Positions 1 to 7,885 of a stretch of 30,739 bases of DNA are shown here, in pieces. The notes under the pieces are model-generated. The model saw only the letters and a list, made by a program, of their open reading frames with translations, was not told the DNA's origin and searched no databases. Each line of letters opens with the position of its first letter. Position 1 is the first letter of the stretch. Made by a program: the position numbers and the translations under genes. The DNA lies in IMG/VR virus record IMGVR_UViG_3300025137_000170, positions 1 through 30,739 of that record; one strand, 5' to 3'. Source of the stretch: a virus.

Positions 1-247
1 CTAGACCTACAGGGATAGGAAAGTCGGTAAGGAGGTGTATCGCTTAGTCCGTATATTCTAGATCCGTATCATATATAAAAATGTATGGATATATAGATAT
101 AGGTTTAAAATTAATTAAAAAACTATGTAACCTTTTTAAAATAGGTAAGTCTAAATTATGTACGCAAAAATATTATTAGATATATATTAGAAAACATAAA
201 CTTATATATATAAATCGTATAGAATACAAATAATACAAAGGAGAACT
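1..247. other. AT-rich leader region without a gene
   Basis: No convincing gene is seen here. In frame 3 an open stretch of 14 codons ends at a TAG at 45-47; it could be the tail of a gene cut by the left edge but is too short to judge. TCCGTAT occurs twice, at 48-54 and 63-69, 15 bp apart. The remainder is very rich in A and T, with several TATATA tracts. A weak -10 candidate, TAGAAT, lies at 220-225, about 22 bp before the first gene, without a clear -35 box. The region most likely carries the promoter for the 248-2823 cluster. Confidence 0.4.
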
Positions 248-667
248 ATGACACATAGTAATGACGAAAGAAGTGAACACTCAACTTTAAAACAATGGAG
301 TGAATGGAATACTGTAAACACACAGAAGAAGCAGTTCAAACCTTTCATCTTGGCGGATGATATGAATTGGGCAACACCTGGAGAAAGAGCAGGTAAATCA
401 GGTAGGAAAAGTAAATATTTTCCACACGAAACACAAACCTATATGCAAGAGAATCGCAACAAATGGGTTTGTATATATGAGGAAAAAGGTTTACCAATTC
501 GGGAAACTAGAAGACTTGTTGCAACTTTAAGATCCTCTTCAGATCATTTCAGAAAAAATCATGTTGGCTTTCAATCCAAGGTTGTCACTAGAGAAATTGG
601 TACTGTTATACTAGCTGCAGGATTTTTTGATGAGACTAATCCTTTAAGTGACAAGTATGTCCAATAA
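248..667 (+). CDS. Hypothetical protein, 139 aa
   Basis: I do not recognise this protein. The start is well supported: AAAGGAG at 237-243 lies 4 nt before ATG 248. The protein is soluble and polar with no membrane segment. The N-terminal half is rich in Asn, Lys and Trp; residues 70-115 contain a basic stretch (ETRRLVATLRSSSDHFRKNH) that could be a small helical nucleic-acid-binding part, but no defined domain can be named. It is the first gene of a run of five small genes leading to the terminase, a place where the small terminase subunit is often found, so that role is possible but unsupported by any motif I can see. Its end overlaps the next gene. Confidence 0.7.
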   Translation: MTHSNDERSEHSTLKQWSEWNTVNTQKKQFKPFILADDMNWATPGERAGKSGRKSKYFPHETQTYMQENRNKWVCIYEEKGLPIRETRRLVATLRSSSDHFRKNHVGFQSKVVTREIGTVILAAGFFDETNPLSDKYVQ

Positions 668-1379
668 TGATTTAACTCCAATAGGAGAACCAGGAAATAT
701 GAATATGTCATTAGAAGAGTTAGCACAACATCAACCAAAGCCTGTATCAGATACTGATAGAAAAGCATTAGTTGGTATGGCTAAAGCCGATTGGTACGAG
801 ATTGTACAGTGGCTACAGCTTAGAATGTCTGACGCTACAAAGTGGGATGATGTGTATATTGATGTTTGGTATTCAGACTTAAAAGATTACACAAAAGCAG
901 ATGTTTTTAATGCTGTGCGTTCTTTATATGAAGACGGCAGAGTGAAAGCACCTGAGGGTTCGTTAATTGTTGCAAGACTTAAAGAACTAAATGTTCCTAA
1001 AGTTCATAGAACAAATCAATCAACATCTACTTTAGATAATTTTAGTGGTGGTGTTTGTAAGAGCGAGGGAATTCCTTGTAGTTTCATAGACAAAAGATGG
1101 GTTCCAGATGAATACGGAAATCAATCTTATTATGAAGCTTGTATGAGTACTGATAAAGAGGGACAGCTTTGTGAAGAATTAAGACCAACAGTACCAAACG
1201 AAAGTGAAGTTAGATTAAAGCCTACTAAATCTACTAAGGGTGAACTTTATCCTACATTAGTAAACATGGGTTTAAGTCTTGAGATGAAGAGAGCTGTATG
1301 GAAAAGATACCTTAAGTATCCCGACGGCAATCTTGAAGAAATGTTAAAACAGTATGGAAAGGCTACATGGTATGAATAA
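657..1379 (+). CDS. Hypothetical protein with a G39P/loader-like segment
   Basis: Function unknown. Three starts are possible: GTG 648, ATG 657 (chosen; 11-bp overlap with the upstream gene) and ATG 699, which has AGGAG at 683-687. About 30 residues in, a segment reading roughly 'W..IVQWLQLRMSDATKWDDVYIDVWYSDLKDYTKADVFNA' has the pattern of the N-terminal domain of phage helicase-loader/inhibitor proteins of the G39P type: an acidic x-VWY-x-x-L-x-x-Y helix pair followed by A(V/L)..L and a short Pro-containing loop. That resemblance is from memory of the family and is not tested. The C-terminal half (VCKSEGIPCSF, then ACMS and LCEELRP) has four cysteines that might bind a metal. Being next to the terminase, it could instead be a small terminase subunit. 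Confidence 0.65.
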   Translation: MSNNDLTPIGEPGNMNMSLEELAQHQPKPVSDTDRKALVGMAKADWYEIVQWLQLRMSDATKWDDVYIDVWYSDLKDYTKADVFNAVRSLYEDGRVKAPEGSLIVARLKELNVPKVHRTNQSTSTLDNFSGGVCKSEGIPCSFIDKRWVPDEYGNQSYYEACMSTDKEGQLCEELRPTVPNESEVRLKPTKSTKGELYPTLVNMGLSLEMKRAVWKRYLKYPDGNLEEMLKQYGKATWYE

Positions 1380-2415
1380 TTGGAATTGGGAAGATGAAAA
1401 CAAAAACGATGAGGATATGAATATAGAACAACTAGAACAGTTTGTTAATTCAGAACTTGTTGTTAATGGAGATGTTTTTGCAGGACATATAGAAAAAATA
1501 TATAACTCTTCTTTTGGAATGGTTGAATTTATAAATGATGAATCTAATAGTGACATCATAAATTGGAACAATCCAGCACTAGATCACATAGAAATGATTG
1601 ATGAAGGATTTATAAATGCTTCTATACCAACAACATTTTTGTTTGGTCAATTTAGTGAAGAAGCAAATTTTGGTAAATTAGTTTCTACTAATTTTATTCC
1701 TGAAACAGATGAAGACGAAGACCTTATTTCAATTGTGGAAAGAGTTGGAAAACAATTGTCTCGTTTATCTCAGTTACTAGATAAAGACAAAGTAGATTTT
1801 TGTATTGTTTCTTATCCTGTAGTTTTTGATGCAGGAAAAGATTGGGGAGAGGGTTACAACCCTGATAAGTTACATTTGCTTAGTATTATCTTTACTAAAG
1901 GCGGTTCTATAGGCAGAGCCTTTTCTTCTAGAAGAGAACTTACTGAAAAAGAGCAAGAGTGTGACCACGGACATAAACCTGTACACATTCAGTATGAATT
2001 ACCAGGAACTGACAAAATGATTCTAACTTATAGAGAATTATTAAAAATGTGGAAAAAACAAAATAACGACAATGAAGCTATGTTGTATACAAAAATGATA
2101 AAAACATTTTTTAATACTCCAACTATCTATGACAAGTCATCAATGAAATTTGAACTGAATCATTTAGTTGATAACATTGGTGAGACCAAGTCTTTATTTG
2201 TTGGCAGTAAAGATATTTTTCACAAAGACATACAAGAAGATATTTTTTCTGTACCTAGTGATGGTTTTGTAATTCTAGAAGATGATGTTAAAGATTATTT
2301 TATAGACCAAATAAAACTTATGTTAGAAAATGGTGAGATGAATGAATCGGACTTTGAGAATTTAACACGAATTATTAAAGGACAAAGCGATACTCATTGG
2401 GATGAAGAAGAATAA
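1372..2415 (+). CDS. Hypothetical acidic protein, 347 aa
   Basis: I recognise no family. ATG 1372 is chosen over the upstream in-frame ATG 1354 because GGAAAGG at 1356-1362 is spaced 9 nt from it and the overlap with the previous gene is then only 8 bp. The protein is strongly acidic, with Asp/Glu/Asn-rich ends and no membrane segment. A central part (residues about 130-200) alternates hydrophobic and polar residues like an alpha/beta fold and contains 'CDHGHKPVH', a Cys/His-rich patch that may bind metal. The gene ends in TAATG, sharing bases with the start of the next gene, so the two are probably translationally coupled. Confidence 0.7.
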   Translation: MNNWNWEDENKNDEDMNIEQLEQFVNSELVVNGDVFAGHIEKIYNSSFGMVEFINDESNSDIINWNNPALDHIEMIDEGFINASIPTTFLFGQFSEEANFGKLVSTNFIPETDEDEDLISIVERVGKQLSRLSQLLDKDKVDFCIVSYPVVFDAGKDWGEGYNPDKLHLLSIIFTKGGSIGRAFSSRRELTEKEQECDHGHKPVHIQYELPGTDKMILTYRELLKMWKKQNNDNEAMLYTKMIKTFFNTPTIYDKSSMKFELNHLVDNIGETKSLFVGSKDIFHKDIQEDIFSVPSDGFVILEDDVKDYFIDQIKLMLENGEMNESDFENLTRIIKGQSDTHWDEEE

Positions 2416-2600
2416 TGGTTTATGATTTAACATTTTTACTATTAATCATAATTTTAATTCTTTGGGCTTTTCTGTCGGGTGTAGTATTTATTTATATGAA
2501 AAGCTTAGAGCAAAAACTTGCAGTTTTTGAAAAAAGAGAAGAAATGATTCAAAAGATAGTTGAAGAAAAACTTAAAGGAGAAGACTATGAAGAAGACTGA
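2415..2600 (+). CDS. Small single-pass membrane protein, 61 aa
   Basis: Residues 5-28 (beginning LTFLLLIIILILWAFLSG) form one clear membrane-spanning helix, followed by a charged, Lys/Glu-rich helix with a heptad-like pattern up to an acidic end. There is no signal peptidase site, so it is probably an N-anchored membrane protein with a coiled tail. The ATG overlaps the stop of the previous gene (TAATG), which implies coupled translation. Size and layout would fit a pinholin, a spanin-like or a superinfection-exclusion protein, but nothing here decides between them, and the lytic enzyme of this phage lies far away on the other strand. Confidence 0.65.
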   Translation: MVYDLTFLLLIIILILWAFLSGVVFIYMKSLEQKLAVFEKREEMIQKIVEEKLKGEDYEED

Positions 2601-2823
2601 GATAGATAAATTACATGAAGAAACAGGAATATATGCTTGGCACGATACTGACAACAAAATAGTAATGTCTGATATGAGTGTTGAGTTTTGTTTTCCAGCG
2701 AAGACTGATGTTGAAGATGCTATGAAGCAAATACACAAAGCATTAGAAAAAAGTGATTTGTCTTATAACATGAAAACATGGACAATGCCTAACTTAGAGA
2801 ACTTTGAAGATATAGACGATTAA
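2587..2823 (+). CDS. Hypothetical protein, 78 aa
   Basis: Small soluble acidic protein of unknown role. The start at ATG 2587 is clear: AAAGGAG at 2574-2580 is 6 nt upstream. An in-frame TTG at 2560 would lack such a site and would lengthen the overlap with the membrane-protein gene. The sequence mixes an N-terminal charged helix, a probable beta hairpin (IVMSDMSVEFCF) and a helix with many Glu/Lys. It is the last gene before the structured intergenic region in front of the terminase gene. Confidence 0.65.
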   Translation: MKKTEIDKLHEETGIYAWHDTDNKIVMSDMSVEFCFPAKTDVEDAMKQIHKALEKSDLSYNMKTWTMPNLENFEDIDD

Positions 2824-2832
2824 GTTGATATC

Positions 2833-2880
2833 TTGTTGCGAGGAAGTGTACACTTAAATAGTCGGCTTCCTTGCTGACAA
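2833..2880 (+). other. Stem-loop containing a 12-bp palindrome, upstream of the terminase gene
   Basis: GCGAGGAAG at 2838-2846 pairs with CTTCCTTGC at 2866-2874 (one G-U pair), and the stem can be prolonged by TTGT 2833-2836 with ACAA 2877-2880 across a small internal loop. The perfect palindrome AAGTGTACACTT (2844-2855) overlaps the left arm and its loop. It may be an RNA element, an operator, or a terminase recognition site, since it stands directly before the large terminase gene. Confidence 0.45.
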
Positions 2881-2892
2881 GCCCTCCCATCA

Positions 2893-2918
2893 ACGCCTAT
2901 CTCTTCGGAGATAGGTGT
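2893..2918 (+). other. UUCG-capped stem-loop, possible terminator
   Basis: An 11-bp stem (ACGCCTATCTC, 2893-2903, with GAGATAGGTGT, 2908-2918; one G-U pair) is closed by a TTCG tetraloop, the most stable known class of RNA loop. No T-tract follows, so simple intrinsic termination is uncertain; TATAAT begins 2 bp after the stem. Confidence 0.5.
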
Positions 2919-2919
2919 A

Positions 2920-2925
2920 TATAAT
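2920..2925 (+). promoter_or_regulatory. Consensus -10 box (TATAAT) before the terminase gene
   Basis: A perfect TATAAT ends 6 nt before ATG 2932. No -35-like hexamer lies at the usual distance, which falls inside the stem-loop, and no ribosome-binding site lies between the box and the ATG. If used, transcription would begin at or next to the start codon, giving a leaderless mRNA. Confidence 0.5.
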
Positions 2926-2931
2926 AGAACT

Positions 2932-4197
2932 ATGGAAGAGCCAAAGTTTAGCAAGTTTCTTGAAGAAGAAATAAAAAGGAAGAAGATATTAAAGTTACCT
3001 CCTTTGCACGAGAATCAACAAACTGTTTCAGATTCTGAAGCTCGATGGAAAATTCTTTGTGCAGGTAGGCGTTTTGGGAAGACAAGGCTCGGGGTGCAGC
3101 TGTGTATAGAAACAGCAATGAAGGGAAAACGAGCCTGGTGGGTGGCACCTACTTTTTCTATTGCTCGTGTTGGATGGCGAGACATAATGTCAGCAGGATA
3201 TGACCTTGCTGATTCTATGGGTGTTGATGTCAAAATGGGAGACATGACAGTCACATTTCCTAATGGTGGATTTATTGCTGTCAAATCTGCTGATAACCCT
3301 CAGAGATTAAGAGGTGAAGGTTTAGATTTTTTAGTTATGGATGAAGCTGCCTTTATAAAAGAAGAAACATGGACAGAAGTACTTCGTCCTACTCTTACAG
3401 AAAGAAAAGGATCTGGGTTATTTATTTCAACTCCCCGTGGCATGAACAATTGGTTTTATCGTTTATGGCAAGATGCAGACGAAAGAGATGATTGGGATAG
3501 ATTTAGATATTCAACAGTTGATAATCCCGAAATTGACCCTAACGAATTAGAATCTGCAAAGCAAGATTTAGGTTCACTTATCTTTGCTCAAGAATATGAA
3601 GCAGAATTTGTGAACGAAGGCACACAAATGTTTAAAGGGGATTGGTTTAACTACTATCAACCTGCTGTTCGTGGAGCAAAAATTGATGATTTTACATATG
3701 AATTCGATAAAATGCCGAGATATGCCACTGTTGACCTTGCAACATCAACCAAACAAACAGCTGACTACACAGTTATGACAGCTTTTGCTCACGACCCAAG
3801 TGAAAACAAATTATTTGTTACAGATATGCTTAGAAAAAGAATGGAAGCTCCAGATATAATTCCTTCTATGAAAAAATTTTACAAAAAAAACAATCTTGAT
3901 TGGATTGGTATAGAAAGAGCAGGTTTTCAATTATCAATAATTCAGTTTGCTAAAAGAGAAGGTCTGCAAGTTAGAGAATTAAAAGCTGATAAGGATAAAC
4001 GCTCCAGAGCTGTACCTTTGTCTGCTAAAATGGAAAGTGGTCAAGTGTTTTTTCCCGATGACCCTATGTGTGATTGGGTACATGAAGCTGAAAGAGAATT
4101 ATTAACTTTTCCTTTAGGAGCACATGACGACATAGTTGATACGCTAGCTTATGGAGTATTAAACTTAAATAAAAGAATTAATTGGAAAGCGTTTTAA
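2932..4197 (+). CDS. terL: Terminase large subunit
   Basis: The ATP-driven DNA packaging motor and nuclease that loads the genome through the portal. Visible motifs: Walker A AGRRFGKT (residues 44-51), Walker B LVMDE (134-138) with catalytic Glu138, coupling motif STPRG (166-170), and a C-terminal RNase H-like nuclease with acidic residues in VDLAT (Asp268), GIERA (Glu328) and HDDIVD (Asp399, Asp400, Asp403). At 421 residues it is complete and of usual length. The start at ATG 2932 has no ribosome-binding site but follows TATAAT by 6 nt. No small subunit is recognisable next to it. The stop codon abuts the ATG of the portal gene, so the pair is co-translated. Confidence 0.96.
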   Translation: MEEPKFSKFLEEEIKRKKILKLPPLHENQQTVSDSEARWKILCAGRRFGKTRLGVQLCIETAMKGKRAWWVAPTFSIARVGWRDIMSAGYDLADSMGVDVKMGDMTVTFPNGGFIAVKSADNPQRLRGEGLDFLVMDEAAFIKEETWTEVLRPTLTERKGSGLFISTPRGMNNWFYRLWQDADERDDWDRFRYSTVDNPEIDPNELESAKQDLGSLIFAQEYEAEFVNEGTQMFKGDWFNYYQPAVRGAKIDDFTYEFDKMPRYATVDLATSTKQTADYTVMTAFAHDPSENKLFVTDMLRKRMEAPDIIPSMKKFYKKNNLDWIGIERAGFQLSIIQFAKREGLQVRELKADKDKRSRAVPLSAKMESGQVFFPDDPMCDWVHEAERELLTFPLGAHDDIVDTLAYGVLNLNKRINWKAF

Positions 4198-6534
4198 ATG
4201 GCAGAAAATAAGTCAAGATACAGACGAGCTGTAGAATATCTACAAAGACCCGCTTCAAGGGAAATAGAAGGTAAAAAAAGTGTAACTTTTAATCAAACAA
4301 CAGGTCAAGATGGATCTGTAATGGGTTACAACACTGGTTCAGGATTTATTCCTGACAAAATGCTTAAAGAAATTGGAGACGGTACAGGAAACTCAGCAGT
4401 AGTATCTTGTCTTAATGTTTTAGCAACTTCATTTGCCGAACCAAAAATTAAAGTTTGTAAGTATGTTGATGGCGATGTAGAAACAGTACATAATCATCCT
4501 GTTGCTGAATTGTTATCGAGGCCTAATCCATACACATCAGGTTCTTTACTTGCTCATTATATTATTACAGCTTTAAATGCAGAAGGTGATGCTTACTTAT
4601 TTAAGAATAGGTCAGCTAGTGGTAGAGTCGTAGAACTTATTCCACTTATTCCTATGTATGTAAAGGCAAGAGGTAATGAAAAACAATTAATTACTCATTA
4701 CGAATACTATGTGAAAGACAGTAAAAAAATAGAAGGTAACGAATTTAGAGTTATACCTGCTACAGAAATAGTTCACATCAGACAAGGTATAGATCCTAAT
4801 AATCACAGAAAAGGTTTTGCACCACTAAAGGCTGTACTTAGAGAAATTTTAGGAGACGAAGCTGCAGGACAATACGCTGCTGCATTATTACACAATATGG
4901 CAGTTCCTGGAGTTATTCTTTCTCCTAAAGACGACAGTATGGGTGGCCCAAGTCAAGAAGAAGCTGAAGCAATTGCTCAGATTTATAAACAAAAGTTTGG
5001 CGGGGCTAATAGAGGAGCACCAATGATTCTTTCAGGTTCTATGGATGTGAAAGTTGTGTCTTGGTCTCCTGAACAAATGAACCTTAATCAACTTAGGAGA
5101 TTGCCGGAGGAAAGAGTTTCTGCTGTATTGGGTGTTCCTGCTATATTGGCAGGTTTGGGAGCAGGTCTTGAAGCTGCAACTTACAACAATACAAAAGAAT
5201 TAAGAGAATTTTTTACAGAGCAAAAGCTCATTCCTTTATGGCAGACAGTTGCTAACGAGATTACTCATCAATTATTATTGTCAGACTTTACAGCTGATAA
5301 GAATATGCACTGTAAATTTGATTTAGACGAAGTTAGAGCTTTAGATGTAGATAAAGGTGAACAATACAAGCGTATGCAAACAGGAGTTTCAGGTGGTTGG
5401 ATAACAGTAGGAGAAGCAAGAAAAGCTGTAGGCCTAGAAACAGGTCCTGAACATGATGTTTTCTTAAGACCACTTAACTTAGAACCCACTCCTCCCGAAG
5501 AGTATTCAGATTTCAGTACTGATGTTTCTCCTGAAATGCCCCAAGAAGAGGATGTAGAAGAATTAGAAAAGGTTGCTATGGATGAAGATGTATTTGATAA
5601 TCCAGGCGATGCCATGAACAGATCAACTCAATTATCTTGTGCTATTGGAGTACATACACATGAAGTAAATGGTGAAGCAGTATTTATGCCATGTAATTCA
5701 CATGAAGAATATGAAGAGGCTGTTAAAAAAAAAATTAAAGAAGATTTAGAAGAAAAAGTAAGTGCAACAGTTAAAAAAGCACTAAAGAAAAAAGTTGAAG
5801 ATTTTAATGCAAAAGACCCAAAGTACAGGGCAACTCTACGAATGTTGTCAGCAGTTTTTAGAAGAGGAGTCGGAGCGTACAACACAAACCCTGGTTCAGT
5901 TAGACCAAGTGTCACATCTTCAGATCAGTGGGCTTATGCTAGAGTTAATGCTTTCTTAAAAGGATTAAAAGGCAAATTCCCTAGTAAACCATTTGACCAA
6001 GATTTACTTCCTAGTGGACATCCTCTTAGTAGTAAAAAATCATCTAAAGCTAAATATGATGATATGAATTTTACAATTCCTTCAGGTGCAAAAAAAGAAG
6101 CAAGAAGAGGTTTGGATTGGGTAAAAGAACACGGTAGGGGTGGTACTTCTGTAGGTAGAAATTCAGCAAGATATATTCTTAACAACACAACTGCTGGAGC
6201 AGAAAAAGTTAGACACATTGCAAAATACTTTCCTAGACATGAAGTTGATAAACAAGCACAAGGTTGGAGACCAGGAGAAAAAGGTTATCCTTCAAACGGT
6301 AGAATTGCTTGGGCTTTATGGGGTGGAGAAGCAGGTAAATCGTGGTCTGCAAAATTAGTTAGAGGAATGAATTCTAGAGATGGAAAAAAAGAAACTCTAA
6401 CAACAGAATCATTTCAAGTTGAGGTGACAAGAGAAGGTAATATAAGACCTACACCAACTCGCCTTGATAGACAAAGTAACAAAAAAGAGGATACTTCCGT
6501 ACACAAAGAAGAAATAGAACATCTTGAAGATTAA
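4198..6534 (+). CDS. Portal protein (HK97 family) with a long C-terminal extension
   Basis: Forms the dodecameric ring at the capsid vertex through which DNA passes. Residues about 50-430 match HK97-type portals: an N-terminal 'AVVSCLNVLATSFAEPKIKV' helix, 'PYTSGSLLAHYIITALNAEG', 'EIVHIR', and the helix 'RRLPEERVSAVLGVPAILAGL'. Normal members end near 400-450 residues; this one has 778. The extra part has a His/Cys patch (CAIGVHTHEV, 481-490), a Lys/Glu helix (507-535), a segment around RGVGAYNTNPGSVRP (556-570) and WAYARVNAFL (578-587), and another around GRGGTSVGRNSARYI (646-660), KYFPRHEVDKQ (676-686) and SNGRIAWALWGGEAG (699-713). I recall similar segments in structural proteins of other marine phages, without a known function. 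The gene starts immediately after the terminase stop. Confidence 0.92.
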   Translation: MAENKSRYRRAVEYLQRPASREIEGKKSVTFNQTTGQDGSVMGYNTGSGFIPDKMLKEIGDGTGNSAVVSCLNVLATSFAEPKIKVCKYVDGDVETVHNHPVAELLSRPNPYTSGSLLAHYIITALNAEGDAYLFKNRSASGRVVELIPLIPMYVKARGNEKQLITHYEYYVKDSKKIEGNEFRVIPATEIVHIRQGIDPNNHRKGFAPLKAVLREILGDEAAGQYAAALLHNMAVPGVILSPKDDSMGGPSQEEAEAIAQIYKQKFGGANRGAPMILSGSMDVKVVSWSPEQMNLNQLRRLPEERVSAVLGVPAILAGLGAGLEAATYNNTKELREFFTEQKLIPLWQTVANEITHQLLLSDFTADKNMHCKFDLDEVRALDVDKGEQYKRMQTGVSGGWITVGEARKAVGLETGPEHDVFLRPLNLEPTPPEEYSDFSTDVSPEMPQEEDVEELEKVAMDEDVFDNPGDAMNRSTQLSCAIGVHTHEVNGEAVFMPCNSHEEYEEAVKKKIKEDLEEKVSATVKKALKKKVEDFNAKDPKYRATLRMLSAVFRRGVGAYNTNPGSVRPSVTSSDQWAYARVNAFLKGLKGKFPSKPFDQDLLPSGHPLSSKKSSKAKYDDMNFTIPSGAKKEARRGLDWVKEHGRGGTSVGRNSARYILNNTTAGAEKVRHIAKYFPRHEVDKQAQGWRPGEKGYPSNGRIAWALWGGEAGKSWSAKLVRGMNSRDGKKETLTTESFQVEVTREGNIRPTPTRLDRQSNKKEDTSVHKEEIEHLED

Positions 6535-6540
6535 GATGTT
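6518..6540 (+). other. AT-rich perfect hairpin across the portal stop codon
   Basis: AACATCTT (6518-6525) and AAGATGTT (6533-6540) form an 8-bp perfect inverted repeat with a 7-nt loop that includes the portal stop codon. AT-rich and lacking a T-tract, it is more likely an mRNA end or processing element than a strong terminator; it could arise by chance. Confidence 0.3.
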
Positions 6541-6565
6541 AAAATAAATAGTACAGACAACTAAC

Positions 6566-6595
6566 TTGATACGCAACGATACAGTGTATTAAGAT
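6566..6595 (+). promoter_or_regulatory. Probable promoter before the protease gene
   Basis: TTGATA (6566-6571), an 18-bp spacer and TAAGAT (6590-6595) resemble a sigma-70 promoter. The same -10 box, TAAGAT followed by T, occurs in the promoter at 13466-13493. Transcription would start near 6602, leaving a leader of about 20 nt that contains AAGGAAAAAGG before ATG 6625. Confidence 0.45.
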
Positions 6596-6624
6596 TAGTA
6601 AGAGGAATACAAGGAAAAAGGTGT

Positions 6625-7839
6625 ATGGACAATAAAGAAATTAAAAGCTTTGAACTTAATATCAAAGAAGAGGGTGATGAAAAAGGAAATGTTGAAGCTG
6701 TCTTTTCAGTTTTCGGCAATGTTGACAGCGACGGGGATGTAGTTGTTCCTGGGGCTGTAAAATCAGGTTTTAAAGATACACAAGTACCAATGGTGTTTGC
6801 TCATAAATGGGATCAGCCAATAGGTAAAGGTACAATAGTACAAGATAATGAAAAAGCTGTTTTCAAAGGTTCATTCTTTATGGAAACAGAAGCAGGAAAA
6901 GAAGCATACAACTTAGTAAAATCAATGGGAGACTTACAACAATGGTCTTTTGGTTTTAGGGTTGATGATTCAGAAGTTGCACCTTTTAAAAAATCAGACG
7001 AGCAAGGCGATGAATATGATGTTCGTTATCTAAAAGAATTAACAGTTTATGAAGTATCCCCTGTGCTAGTTGGTGCAAACCAAGAAACATATACACTAGC
7101 AATTAAATCAGGTGAAGATACTATTTATGAGAAAACTCAAGGAAAAAAATATGGTTCATGTAATCATGATGAAGATGGCTCTTGTTATAAAGAGAGTAAA
7201 AAAGAATTAAAATCAGATCCTAAAGATGAAGCATGCTGCCAAGGTGGCAACAAAGGGTCTGAAGAAGTTTCTGAAAAAACCGAATCCAGCGTGTCAGGAA
7301 GGCGTTTCTCGGAAGAAGTCAAAGATGTGCTTATCGCATTAGATGACTTAGTTGAAAGAGCGAAGGCTATAGGGTCTTTGCGTTCACAGGATGGTAGGAA
7401 ATTGTCGGAGAAAGCTACGGATGCTTTAAGAGCAGTTCAAGAAGACTTAAATGAGGCTTGGAACGAAATCGATGAAGTCATTGTCGAAGTCGGAACACTT
7501 GTTACTCAAATAGAAGAAGAAATTCCTGATACGGAAAAAACAGAAGAAGAAGTTGCTGAAACTGAAACAGTCGAAGAAGCTTCATCTGAGGAAATAGTAG
7601 AAGACAACCTTGTTGAGGAAACTCAAGGTGATACCGTTGTAGAAACTGAAGATACAGAAGAAGTCGTTGAAGTAGAAGTAGAAGAATCTGAAGTAGAAGA
7701 AGTTGAAGAAGTAGAAGTTTCTATTGAAGAAGAAGTTGTTGAAGACGAAGAAGATGATGAAATAGATGGAATTCTTCTCGAGGCTCAACATACAGTCACT
7801 GAATCTCTTATAGCTGAAACCGAATTAGACGAAATATAA
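6625..7839 (+). CDS. Prohead protease with acidic scaffold-like C-terminus
   Basis: Serine protease of the HK97 prohead type (peptidase family S78 fold), which trims the scaffold and capsid precursors during head maturation. Residues 1-162 carry the domain: 'FGNVDSDGDVVVPGA', catalytic His60 in FAHKWD, and catalytic Ser108 in QWSFGF; the third catalytic residue is probably an acidic one in the LTVYEVSPV region (139-147). Members are usually 180-250 residues; here 404. Residues 179-205 hold a Cys/His cluster (CNHDEDGSC, then CC). Residues 230-295 are predicted helical or coiled, and 297-381 are extremely Glu/Val-rich. This tail probably acts as an internal scaffold, being discarded on maturation (inference). 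Its own promoter seems to lie at 6566-6595. Confidence 0.9.
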   Translation: MDNKEIKSFELNIKEEGDEKGNVEAVFSVFGNVDSDGDVVVPGAVKSGFKDTQVPMVFAHKWDQPIGKGTIVQDNEKAVFKGSFFMETEAGKEAYNLVKSMGDLQQWSFGFRVDDSEVAPFKKSDEQGDEYDVRYLKELTVYEVSPVLVGANQETYTLAIKSGEDTIYEKTQGKKYGSCNHDEDGSCYKESKKELKSDPKDEACCQGGNKGSEEVSEKTESSVSGRRFSEEVKDVLIALDDLVERAKAIGSLRSQDGRKLSEKATDALRAVQEDLNEAWNEIDEVIVEVGTLVTQIEEEIPDTEKTEEEVAETETVEEASSEEIVEDNLVEETQGDTVVETEDTEEVVEVEVEESEVEEVEEVEVSIEEEVVEDEEDDEIDGILLEAQHTVTESLIAETELDEI

Positions 7840-7844
7840 GCTAC

Positions 7845-7865
7845 AGTTTAGAAAAATTCTAAACT
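7845..7865 (+). other. Perfect 9-bp hairpin between protease and capsid genes
   Basis: AGTTTAGAA (7845-7853), a loop of three A, and TTCTAAACT (7857-7865). No T-tract follows, so it is unlikely to end transcription fully. It may mark an mRNA 5' end just before the highly expressed capsid gene. Confidence 0.4.
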
Positions 7866-7885
7866 AGAAATAGGAGACAAATAAC

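Noticed and set aside
3-47. Open 14-codon stretch reading RPTGIGKSVRRCIA at the left edge, with a P-loop-like GIGKS
   Set aside because: Too short, ends a few residues after the motif, and there is no upstream sequence; probably chance.
7582-7791. Minus-strand Phe/Tyr-rich frame of 69 codons
   Set aside because: Antisense of the Glu-rich protease tail (GAA codons read as TTC); no independent support.
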